The notes under the pieces are model-generated. The model searched no databases. It was not told where the DNA came from and was given only the letters and a program-made list of their open reading frames with translations. Shown in pieces: positions 1 through 6,117 of a stretch of DNA of 6,296 nucleotides. Source of the DNA: Bacillota bacterium (GTDB lineage Bacteria > Bacillota > Bacilli > Alicyclobacillales > Alicyclobacillaceae); the NCBI GenBank assembly GCA_021820805.1, contig JAKADF010000212.1, positions 1-6,296 on the forward strand, read 5' to 3'. Position 1 is the stretch's first letter. Every line of letters begins with the position of its first letter. Position numbers and translations under genes: made by a program.

Positions 1-44
1 TATCTACCGAACCAGAAGTCATGGTGAGCAGGAACTTCAATGTA

Positions 45-1385
45 TCAGTTTACAGAAAACAAAGGATATCGATTACACACTTCAACCTTATCGTCGGTGT
101 TCATGCTATCTTCTTCAACATGTGGGTCTGGTAGAAGAATATCAACGGTCGTTCCTACACCTTCCTGACTGCTTACGATGAGACTGCCATTATGCGCCTC
201 AAGGATTCTGCGACATACCAGTAGTCCTAAACCTGTTCCCTTCTCCTTAGTAGTAAAAAATGGTTCACCTAACTTCGGGATCGATTTCTCCGGTATGCCA
301 GAGCCGTTGTCAGCTACACGAATAGTGGCCGTATTCACATCGAATTGTTGAATATGTATCTTAACCCGACTGCCAGACGGCGAAGCCTCAATTGCGTTTT
401 TTAAGATATTTATCACGACTTGCTTTAATTGATTCTCATCACCGTTTACTGAAGAGATATTGGAATCGCAGTCCATTCTTATTTCTACATTTTTCTCGAT
501 TGCATTTGTATTGAGAAGAACAATAACATCCTGCACTAATTTTTGAAGACTAGTTTTTTTCAAAACTTGAACTTGGGGTTTGGCAATCGTTAAAAACTCA
601 CTCACAATCTGATTCACCCGTTCCAGTTCTGGTAACATGATTGCACAGTAAGCTTGATTTTCTGCTTTCTTCGACAACAACTGAATAAACCCCTTAAGTG
701 AAGTTAAAGGATTTCTGATCTCATGAGCGACTCCCGCCGCTAATTGACCAATCACAGCTAGCTTTTCAGATTTTAGAAGTAGTTCAGTATCTTTTTTACG
801 TTCCGTAATGTCTCGACCGATCACCACAATTCCCTTTCGACTCCCATCAGGATGAAAAATAGGCACTTTAATCGTGTCAAATATCGCTGAATCACCATCA
901 GAACTCGGTATCACTTCTTCAGAACGCGTTGTGGTGCCCTGTTTCCAAGTTGCCTCATCTGATGCTTCACAAGCCATTAATTCATCTCGAAACCTTGGAG
1001 AGAACTTCACTAATTCAGAGTCTTTTTTCCCCTGATATGGCACATCCTCTAATCGAAAAAGGCGGAGTGCGATATCGTTAGCTTCTAGCCATCGCCCTTC
1101 TGCATCCTTAAAATTTACAAAGTCTGGTACAGAATTAATAAGTGTACGTAATTGATTTTCTCGGTCCTGAACCTTTTGTTCGTAGCGGCGAATCATAAAA
1201 TACAGTAGACAAGCAGTTACGACGGCAAATAAGACTCCCTTTGACATACTTAAGATTTCATAGTGTCGCAACATCTTATCGACAAAGAAATCCGAGAACA
1301 ATACCCAAGCACCGCCAAATGTTGCATAGAGCAAAGAAATCTTAAACGCAGCCTGCCCTAACGAGCCTTTTGAGATTTGTTTCAC
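45..1385 (-). CDS. Membrane-anchored PAS-domain sensor histidine kinase (orphan, sporulation-kinase-like)
   Basis: This 446-residue protein is a complete sensor kinase that should autophosphorylate on a histidine and pass the phosphate to a response regulator. Two hydrophobic segments (about 13-34 and 47-65) leave an outside loop of only about a dozen residues. A PAS domain follows (about 75-195, ending in the typical GRDITERK), so the signal is probably sensed in the cytoplasm or membrane. The dimerisation/H-box has AHEIRNPLTSLKG with His221. The ATPase domain shows the N-box (Asn330, ILKNAIEA), G1 (DNGSGIP, 359-365), F-box (EPFFTTK, 374-380) and G2 (GTGLGL, 383-388). All key residues are present. 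The GTG start is supported by GGGAG nine bases upstream. The H-box resembles Bacillus KinA-KinE type kinases, which feed the Spo0F phosphorelay. That partner is inferred; no regulator gene lies alongside. A polar tail of about 27 residues follows the ATPase fold. Confidence 0.95.
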   Translation of the reverse strand: MKQISKGSLGQAAFKISLLYATFGGAWVLFSDFFVDKMLRHYEILSMSKGVLFAVVTACLLYFMIRRYEQKVQDRENQLRTLINSVPDFVNFKDAEGRWLEANDIALRLFRLEDVPYQGKKDSELVKFSPRFRDELMACEASDEATWKQGTTTRSEEVIPSSDGDSAIFDTIKVPIFHPDGSRKGIVVIGRDITERKKDTELLLKSEKLAVIGQLAAGVAHEIRNPLTSLKGFIQLLSKKAENQAYCAIMLPELERVNQIVSEFLTIAKPQVQVLKKTSLQKLVQDVIVLLNTNAIEKNVEIRMDCDSNISSVNGDENQLKQVVINILKNAIEASPSGSRVKIHIQQFDVNTATIRVADNGSGIPEKSIPKLGEPFFTTKEKGTGLGLLVCRRILEAHNGSLIVSSQEGVGTTVDILLPDPHVEEDSMNTDDKVEVCNRYPLFSVN

Positions 1386-1394
1386 CTATATCTA

Positions 1395-1399
1395 CTCCC
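1395..1399 (-). promoter_or_regulatory. Ribosome binding site of the histidine kinase
   Basis: The minus strand reads GGGAG here, nine bases before a GTG at 1385. It supports that GTG as the start. No other start codon nearby has a comparable site. Confidence 0.65.
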
Positions 1400-1526
1400 A
1401 GTTAGATGAGTGTTAGCTTCCATGATTTACACAAAACGAAAAATATGTAACCACGTCCAAAGTACATTTGTGACTGAGTATTATCAACAGTCTGTCAAGA
1501 CTATTTTCTGAAGAAAGTTTCGAGTG

Positions 1527-1578
1527 AAAGTGTAGAGCGACATCATCGATATAAGCTAACGCGCTCTCATCTCACTTT
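1527..1578 (-). repeat. Imperfect inverted repeat upstream of the histidine kinase
   Basis: On the minus strand, AAAGTG (1578-1573) pairs with CACTTT (1532-1527), and AGAGCG (1567-1562) pairs with CGCTCT (1539-1534). This gives 12 base pairs in two blocks, separated by a five-against-one internal bulge and closed by a 22-base loop. There is no T-run after it, so it is not a terminator. It lies about 140 bases before the kinase start and could be a leader RNA structure or an operator. Its function is unknown. Confidence 0.5.
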
Positions 1579-1607
1579 TGGTTTAGCAAATAGATCCGTT
1601 CTCGTTA

Positions 1608-1637
1608 GAAAAAGGCGGCAGGACATTCCCCGCCGCC
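1608..1637 (-). terminator. Rho-independent terminator (minus strand)
   Basis: On the minus strand GGCGGCGGG pairs with CCTGCCGCC (nine base pairs, one of them G-T) around a six-base loop, followed at once by TTTTTC. The opposite strand has no T-run after the stem, so it acts in one direction only. It lies 157 bases after the stop codon of the last operon gene and probably ends the ABC transcript. It would also stop any transcript from the promoter-like site just upstream. Confidence 0.85.
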
Positions 1638-1670
1638 GTTAATATACAAATAGTACAAGTTTTAGCATCT

Positions 1671-1698
1671 GTTATAAATATACAGCAGTTCCTGTCAA
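1671..1698 (-). promoter_or_regulatory. Sigma-A-like promoter facing the terminator and kinase
   Basis: The minus strand has a perfect TTGACA (1698-1693), a 16-base spacer and TATAAC (1676-1671, five of six matches to TATAAT). It is the best housekeeping-type promoter match I found in the window. Predicted transcription starts near 1664, about 27 bases before the terminator stem. The product would be a short RNA of about 57 bases, or a leader that reaches the kinase only by read-through. Confidence 0.5.
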
Positions 1699-1793
1699 TC
1701 ATAGATACTGTCGCAATTAGTACAAATAAGGGTAACTATCAACAATGAACTACTCTAAAGTTCTTTTATTATAACGATTTTCCTACCGTGTCC

Positions 1794-2612
1794 CTAAAGC
1801 TCCTGATTCCACGGTACAAACCTCACTTCAATCTCATCAAGAATTGCACTGAATACGTAGCCCAAAATAGACATTACCGCAAAGGACACAAACATAATTG
1901 GCATATTCATTACGTCGTACGACATCCATATTCGATAGCCAATACCGCTTTGTGCACCAACCATCTCTGCCGCAACAATCAAAAGCAGCGCTTCTGCCAA
2001 AGCGAGCTTTAAACCACTGAACAATGCAGGAAGGCATCCTGGTATCGCGACCGTACGATAAAATGAAAGCCTGGACGCTCCAAAGTTTTTTGCGACCTCC
2101 ATGTATCGCTTATCTAAATTTACAACACCGGAAGTCACATTGATGACGACAGGAAAGATGCATCCTGCCGCGATTAGTAAAATTTTTTCTGTTTCTGTGA
2201 GACCAAAAATCAGCATAAAAAGCGGCACCAAAGCGAGCTTTGGAATAGAGTACGTCGCTGAGACAATCGGATCGACAACCATCCGAACTAAGGGGAACAA
2301 CCCGCTGCTTAGTCCGACAATAATCCCTGGAATCACACCAATAGCAAATCCCAGTGTAATACGATATAAACTGATGCTAAGATCAGCCCACAATTGCCCC
2401 GATTGCATATCTGAAATAAAAGCTGCAATCACTGTAGAGGGCGCAGGGATAAACTGATTATTTAAGACATGAAACATATCAAGAGCTTGCCAGACGACTA
2501 GAAATAGAATAGGCGATAGGATCTGAAGCAGCCTGCGCTTTAAAACAGGTGACAATTGCCGATGACTAGTCAATTCGGTCCCTTCGACATGGACAACAGC
2601 GGAGTCTATCAT
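1794..2612 (-). CDS. ABC transporter permease B (SsuC/TauC-type)
   Basis: This 272-residue inner-membrane permease of the binding-protein-dependent transport family is the last gene of the importer operon. Several hydrophobic helices run from about residue 30 to 260. The cytoplasmic coupling loop that contacts the ATPase is clear: MEVAKNFGASRLSFYRTVAI, about 171-190, followed by PG. FPVVIN and IPKLALVPL are typical of the SsuC/TauC group. The ATG start overlaps the ATPase stop codon as ATGA, which indicates translational coupling, and a purine-rich GGAAGGAAG lies just upstream. It aligns to permease A over all 272 positions without a gap; by hand count, 52 of 79 core residues (114-192) are identical. 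The two probably pair as a heterodimer. The substrate is not deducible. Confidence 0.93.
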   Translation of the reverse strand: MIDSAVVHVEGTELTSHRQLSPVLKRRLLQILSPILFLVVWQALDMFHVLNNQFIPAPSTVIAAFISDMQSGQLWADLSISLYRITLGFAIGVIPGIIVGLSSGLFPLVRMVVDPIVSATYSIPKLALVPLFMLIFGLTETEKILLIAAGCIFPVVINVTSGVVNLDKRYMEVAKNFGASRLSFYRTVAIPGCLPALFSGLKLALAEALLLIVAAEMVGAQSGIGYRIWMSYDVMNMPIMFVSFAVMSILGYVFSAILDEIEVRFVPWNQEL

Positions 2613-3403
2613 GACGATTTCCTTCCTTCCTGCTTACGTGCCCATTGAACTTCTTCCTTTAGAAGAGTCCAAATTCTTGTGAATAGTCCTTGATAATTCG
2701 GATGGGAACGGACCTCTTCAACATGCCTTGGGCGCGGCAAATCCACAAGGAAAGTAGACCGAATTCTGCCAGGGTGCGCTGACATGAGTACAATTCTGTC
2801 GCTAAGGAAAATTGCTTCATCAATACTGTGGGTGATAAAAACAACGGTCTTTCGTGTTTCTTCCCATACACGAAGAAGTTCTTCCTGCAGTGTCAGTCGA
2901 TTTTGTTCATCAAGTGCAGCGAATGGTTCATCCATTAAAAGTATCTCAGGATCATTTGCAAAAGCTCTGGCTACACTAACCCGCTGCTTCATGCCACCCG
3001 ACAATTGATGTGGATAAGAATTTTCAAACTTAGCCAAACCGGTTTTATCCAAGTATTCATTCACAACTTGGCGGACGATTTGTTTATCCACTTTACGCAT
3101 GTTAAGACCATAGGCTATATTTTGCCGTACTGTCATCCATGGAAAAACGGAATGCTCTTGAAATACCATTGAATTAAGTGGTTGATTCGGATTCCGATGC
3201 TGTATAGTCATCGTCCCCGATGACGGTTTATCAAGTCCCGCTAATATTCGAAGAAGGGTTGTTTTCCCACACCCGCTAGGTCCCACAATTGAAAGAAATT
3301 CGCCTTCTCGAACCTCAAGCGTAATATCCTGAACAGCGGGAATGGTTCCCTTTTTTACTTTGAAATTCTTAGAAAGATGCTCAAACTGTATTTTGCTCTT
3401 CAT
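2609..3403 (-). CDS. ABC transporter ATP-binding protein (SsuB/TauB-type)
   Basis: This 264-residue cytoplasmic ATPase powers the importer. All nucleotide-binding motifs are intact: Walker A GPSGCGKTT (41-49), Q-loop Gln82 in VFQEHSVFPW, signature LSGGM (134-138), Walker B ILLMDE (154-159, catalytic Glu159), D-loop ALD (163-165) and switch His192 in ITHSIDEA. The FQEHSVFPWMTV stretch and the late HPGRI segment are typical of the nitrate/sulfonate/taurine family. Its length is normal, with no extra regulatory domain. The ATG start has a GGGG-rich Shine-Dalgarno site about eight bases upstream. It sits 24 bases after permease A and overlaps permease B by four bases, so a single ATPase type, presumably as a homodimer, must serve both permeases. 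Confidence 0.95.
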   Translation of the reverse strand: MKSKIQFEHLSKNFKVKKGTIPAVQDITLEVREGEFLSIVGPSGCGKTTLLRILAGLDKPSSGTMTIQHRNPNQPLNSMVFQEHSVFPWMTVRQNIAYGLNMRKVDKQIVRQVVNEYLDKTGLAKFENSYPHQLSGGMKQRVSVARAFANDPEILLMDEPFAALDEQNRLTLQEELLRVWEETRKTVVFITHSIDEAIFLSDRIVLMSAHPGRIRSTFLVDLPRPRHVEEVRSHPNYQGLFTRIWTLLKEEVQWARKQEGRKSS

Positions 3404-3427
3404 GTTACCATCCCCTCAGTCATCCCA

Positions 3428-4246
3428 CTATAATGGTCGTTTCCAAGGCGTTACCCACAGTTCAATTTCCTCAATCACAGTGGTAAAAATCCAACCGAGA
3501 GCAGCTAGAATAACAAAGGAGGTGTACATCGTAGGAATTGTAAACATGCTATAGGCATACCAAAGTCGATAACCTATTCCCGATAATGCTCCATGCATTT
3601 CTGCAGCGACTATCAGGAGCAATGCCATACCTATTCCTAATTTAAGCCCAGTAAAAATCATTGAAAGCGCACCTGGAAGGGCAACAGTTCGGTAGTATTG
3701 AAGTTTTGAAGCTCCAAAGTTTGCTGCCACTTCCAAATATGCTTTGTCTAAATTTCTGACCCCAGCAGCCGTGTTAATCACAACGGGGAAAAAAACGCCA
3801 GTTAGAATTACAACGATTTTTTCAGTTTCACCTAACCCAAACAACACCATAATTAGAGGCATAAGTGCCAATTTGGGTATCGGCTGTAGTGCAGCTATAA
3901 TAGGGTCAAACAAAGCTCCCACCCATCGGAATAACCCCATACTCAGTCCGATAATGAGCCCCGGTATCGTTCCAAGAATAAAACCACCAAAGACACGTAT
4001 AAGGCTGACTCCAAGGTCCTTTTCTAACTGACCTGTTTGTAGGTTGTGAACAATCATTTGAACAATTTGAACAGGAGAAGGAAAAAAGCGTGCATCAAGA
4101 ACCCCGAACATAACTAGGACTTGCCAAAAGAAGAGCAGCACCAATGGCCCGATAAACCCATACAATCTGCGGCGTTGATTGGCTGTGAACCGCCCTGTCT
4201 GTTTTTCAACTTCCTCACCAATTATGACGACATTGATGGATTGCAC
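3428..4246 (-). CDS. ABC transporter permease A (SsuC/TauC-type)
   Basis: This inner-membrane permease is the second gene of the operon. The open frame allows a GTG at 4252, but the GGAGG site at 4258-4254 would then be only one base away. The in-frame GTG at 4246 has an ideal seven-base gap and gives 272 residues, the same length as permease B. The coupling loop is LEVAANFGASKLQYYRTVAL (about 171-190) followed by PG. Membrane helices run from about 30 to 260. It aligns ungapped with permease B from end to end, so the pair arose by duplication. The N-terminal 25 residues are polar and cytoplasmic. The likely role is one half of a heterodimeric channel; two homodimeric systems sharing one ATPase is an alternative. 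Confidence 0.92.
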   Translation of the reverse strand: MQSINVVIIGEEVEKQTGRFTANQRRRLYGFIGPLVLLFFWQVLVMFGVLDARFFPSPVQIVQMIVHNLQTGQLEKDLGVSLIRVFGGFILGTIPGLIIGLSMGLFRWVGALFDPIIAALQPIPKLALMPLIMVLFGLGETEKIVVILTGVFFPVVINTAAGVRNLDKAYLEVAANFGASKLQYYRTVALPGALSMIFTGLKLGIGMALLLIVAAEMHGALSGIGYRLWYAYSMFTIPTMYTSFVILAALGWIFTTVIEEIELWVTPWKRPL

Positions 4247-4253
4247 AGCCACC

Positions 4254-4258
4254 CCTCC
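4254..4258 (-). promoter_or_regulatory. Ribosome binding site deciding the permease A start
   Basis: GGAGG on the minus strand is seven bases from the GTG at 4246 but only one base from the GTG at 4252, which favours the shorter protein. It lies in the short gap after the lipoprotein gene. Confidence 0.7.
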
Positions 4259-4268
4259 AGTTCAAAGG

Positions 4269-5333
4269 TTAATTTAGCTTATGGGAATCTGACCCAATTT
4301 GCTTTAAGGCATCATTTACGTAGCTCATGTCAACAAGTTGGCTTGAATTAGTGGGTTTTGTAAGCCCTTGTAAAACATAGAGATTTAGGTCGTTATTCAC
4401 TCCGTTAGCCGGCAATGAACCATTGGGGTCAAGATAAGGATTATTAATTTCTTCCCACTGCTTTGCATCGGTAACAAACGTATTGCCTGCCAACAGCTGA
4501 ATAACCTTTTGCTCATCCTGATTTCCATAGATGAGCGCATTATCGTATGCCCGTACGCCTTCTAGGTACGCAACCATAAACCGATCACCAAGGGACTTAT
4601 TATCCAGTAGAGCTTTCCCATATTCAATTACAGATACAGGCTCATTGGGGGCATAATCTGAAGGGTTCTTCCACCAAGAAAGATAGCCTTTTTGAACGCC
4701 TTCGGTAATGAGCGGCTCGATTTGTACTGCTGCGTCAATCGTTCCATTAGCAACTGCTGTGTTCAAATCTGGGAATGAATCCACCACTACTTCGTGAACA
4801 TCCTTAAGGGTTAGGCCACCTTTTGCAAGCGCACGTGCCAAAAACAATTCGTTAATGGTGCCTTGTGATGCGATGCCAATTTTCAACCCTTTCAAATCGC
4901 TGTAGTTTTGTACTTTTCCTGCCAATGATTTACGGATTGCAATCTCGAAGTATGGCTTTTGTGGCTGATTTTGCCCGCCATCGGCGACAATTTTAACGTT
5001 TATCCCTTGTTCCATAGCATTGAAGAGCCCTGCGGACACGACACCACGGGCAACGTCCACTTGTCCAGCTGATAGTGCGGTAAGTTCATCTTCACCAGAA
5101 GCAAACGTCTTGTACTGAATTTGGATGCCTTCTTTTTTGAAATAGCCAAGTTTATCCGCAAGAATGATACCTGCTTGTGCTGGCGCATTATCGGACGCAA
5201 CTGTCACTGTGGCTATTCCACTTGATGTCTTCGTTCCCGTTGGTGAAGAAGATGGTGTTGTTCCACATGCCACCACACCTAAAGATGCAATTGTTGCAAG
5301 CCCTACCGCTGCTGATTTCCATACCCGCTTCAC
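4269..5333 (-). CDS. ABC transporter substrate-binding lipoprotein (NMT1/THI5-like, SsuA/TauA-type)
   Basis: This is the extracellular, membrane-tethered binding protein that captures the substrate for the importer; it is the first gene of the operon. I place the start at GTG 5333 (354 residues). The next residues KRVWKSAAVGLATIASLG form a classic signal peptide, and VVAC is the lipobox with lipidated Cys23. AAGAGG lies nine bases upstream. The open frame continues 27 codons further upstream, but that would bury the signal peptide. A Ser/Thr/Pro/Gly linker (24-39) leads to a two-lobed binding fold with family hallmarks: LGYFKKEGI (62-70), SAGQVDVA, LKGLKIGIASQGT (147-159) and DAAVQIEPL (200-208). 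Such proteins bind sulfonates, taurine, nitrate, pyrimidine precursors or riboflavin precursors. I cannot choose among these, and no biosynthetic gene nearby helps. Confidence 0.92.
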   Translation of the reverse strand: MKRVWKSAAVGLATIASLGVVACGTTPSSSPTGTKTSSGIATVTVASDNAPAQAGIILADKLGYFKKEGIQIQYKTFASGEDELTALSAGQVDVARGVVSAGLFNAMEQGINVKIVADGGQNQPQKPYFEIAIRKSLAGKVQNYSDLKGLKIGIASQGTINELFLARALAKGGLTLKDVHEVVVDSFPDLNTAVANGTIDAAVQIEPLITEGVQKGYLSWWKNPSDYAPNEPVSVIEYGKALLDNKSLGDRFMVAYLEGVRAYDNALIYGNQDEQKVIQLLAGNTFVTDAKQWEEINNPYLDPNGSLPANGVNNDLNLYVLQGLTKPTNSSQLVDMSYVNDALKQIGSDSHKLN

Positions 5334-5342
5334 GTGACTTCG

Positions 5343-5348
5343 CCTCTT
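5343..5348 (-). promoter_or_regulatory. Ribosome binding site deciding the lipoprotein start
   Basis: The minus strand reads AAGAGG here, nine bases before the GTG at 5333. The predicted signal peptide begins immediately after that GTG, so both signals agree on this start. Confidence 0.7.
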
Positions 5349-5445
5349 TACCCCAAAATAAAATCTAGACTCACAATATGAATGGGCGTAGGCGTTGGTG
5401 CACCCTCCAAACAAGGAAGGGAAATCTGTTATTTCACATGGATTA

Positions 5446-5471
5446 GGAATCTAAAAAAATAGATTGATTCC
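5446..5471. repeat. Short inverted repeat with two alternative stems
   Basis: GGAATC (5446-5451) can pair with GATTCC (5466-5471), or AATCTA (5448-5453) can pair with TAGATT (5460-5465), but not both at once. The loop is A-rich on the plus strand. It could be an operator or a leader structure of the importer operon, and chance cannot be excluded in such AT-rich DNA. Confidence 0.35.
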
Positions 5472-5507
5472 AAAGACTAGGACCTTTGTACCTTAAATTA
5501 TGAAAAA

Positions 5508-5517
5508 GTTCTAGAAC
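5508..5517. repeat. Perfect 10-base palindrome, possible operator
   Basis: GTTCTAGAAC is fully self-complementary. It lies in the divergent region, about 175 bases before the lipoprotein start and about 130 before the membrane-protein start. It could bind a dimeric regulator, but no regulator gene is present in the window to support this. Confidence 0.3.
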
Positions 5518-5595
5518 GGCATATTGTGATCTAATAAAGATTCGGAATTCAAAAGACGGGGTAAAATGCCATAATTTATATTAAAAGGTGCAAAC

Positions 5596-5601
5596 TATAA
5601 T
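5596..5601 (+). promoter_or_regulatory. Possible -10 element for the membrane-protein genes
   Basis: A perfect TATAAT lies 48 bases before the GTG start. The region 16-18 bases upstream (TAATTT/AATTTA) is a poor -35 match, so this is a weak call. An alternative sigma factor or an activator could be needed. Confidence 0.25.
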
Positions 5602-5649
5602 CACTGCTCGTTTGGATGGATGTAACGAATCAGAGATGAGGGCTTTATT

Positions 5650-6117
5650 GTGGTGATTAGCATCTGCACGCTCGCCATGTGGTGTACAGTTTGCGTGGTT
5701 TGGATTCTCCCGAAGAGGTTAAGCAAAAAAGACATGATTTTGTTGTACTTCATTAATACAATATTTGTAGTAACTGCATTCGCGGTTTTGACTTTGAATT
5801 TAAAGTATTTTACTATCACGCACAGTGCCGAAACGCAGATTGGGATTCTTATGTGCCACAACATAATGATACCGTTATTACTCGTTGCCTTTGATAATAT
5901 TTCATTGTATCAATCTCGACTAATTCAGGCACTAGGAACTGCAGCCGTTTTCGCATCATTGACTCTTTTTCAAAAACTCTTAGAACAAATTGGGGCTATC
6001 CAATATGTCCATTGGAACTTATTTTATGCCTCTTTTCTTACGGTTGTCTTCCTCCTGTTTTCAAAAATTGTTACAAACGTGATCATCACACTTTCAGGGG
6101 ATGTTCAGAAAATATGA
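5650..6117 (+). CDS. Small multi-pass membrane protein of unknown function
   Basis: This 155-residue protein has about five hydrophobic segments (roughly 3-20, 29-49, 64-82, 91-108, 124-146) joined by short loops, with basic residues after the first (PKRLSKKD). It has no catalytic motif I can recognise. The start is GTG 5650, with GAGGG (5638-5642) seven bases upstream; the next codon is also GTG and an ATG follows at 5677. Its stop overlaps the start of the next gene as ATGA, so the two are translationally coupled. The LPKRLS..D block after helix 1 recurs in that next gene, suggesting distant paralogy. From memory it resembles uncharacterised small membrane proteins common in spore-forming Bacillales, but I cannot confirm a family. 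It is more AT-rich than the importer genes. Confidence 0.75.
   Translation: MVISICTLAMWCTVCVVWILPKRLSKKDMILLYFINTIFVVTAFAVLTLNLKYFTITHSAETQIGILMCHNIMIPLLLVAFDNISLYQSRLIQALGTAAVFASLTLFQKLLEQIGAIQYVHWNLFYASFLTVVFLLFSKIVTNVIITLSGDVQKI

Larger units (their letters stand above)
1386..1793. other. Non-coding region between the ABC operon and the histidine kinase
   Basis: This stretch of about 400 bases has no credible gene on either strand. Reading along the minus strand from the operon end, it holds a promoter-like site (1671-1698), a terminator (1608-1637), a long imperfect inverted repeat (1527-1578), a 5-base inverted repeat with a four-base spacer (1489-1502) and the kinase ribosome binding site. 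The kinase must be expressed either from a promoter I could not identify between 1400 and 1600, or by read-through of the terminator. Confidence 0.7.
5334..5649. other. Divergent intergenic region between the ABC operon and the membrane-protein genes
   Basis: This AT-rich stretch of about 316 bases must carry promoters for both directions. It contains a perfect 10-base palindrome (5508-5517), an eight-base palindrome (5397-5404), an imperfect inverted repeat (5446-5471) and a plus-strand TATAAT (5596-5601). I looked for thiamine, guanidine (ykkC) and S-box riboswitch hallmarks on the operon side and saw none. No convincing promoter for the operon was found by eye. Confidence 0.6.

Noticed and set aside
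1..20. Possible start of another minus-strand gene (ATG at 20)
   Set aside because: Only seven codons are visible and there is no clear Shine-Dalgarno site.
2..181. Plus-strand open frame running in from the left edge, about 60 codons
   Set aside because: It lies almost entirely antisense to the intact kinase ATPase region and has no recognisable protein features; treated as a shadow frame.
1493..1498. A perfect TTGACA on the minus strand that could drive the kinase
   Set aside because: No acceptable -10 hexamer at 15-19 bases; GATAAT follows after only about eight bases. It also lies inside the small AGTCT/AGACT inverted repeat.
1412..1560. Eight-base inverted repeat GTTAGCTT (1412-1419) and AAGCTAAC (1553-1560)
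   Set aside because: An eight-base match is expected about once by chance in a region of this size.
1747..1770. GAACT/AGTTC hairpin followed by TTTTATT on the plus strand, resembling a terminator
   Set aside because: The stem is only five base pairs and AT-rich, and no plus-strand gene leads into it.
1788..4031. Several plus-strand open frames of 70-120 codons across the importer genes
   Set aside because: They are antisense to strongly supported ABC genes and show compositional shadows of their codons, with no independent protein motif or ribosome binding site.
5334..5600. Possible riboswitch upstream of the importer (thiamine, guanidine-I/ykkC, S-box)
   Set aside because: None of the conserved core strings of these classes is visible on the minus strand.
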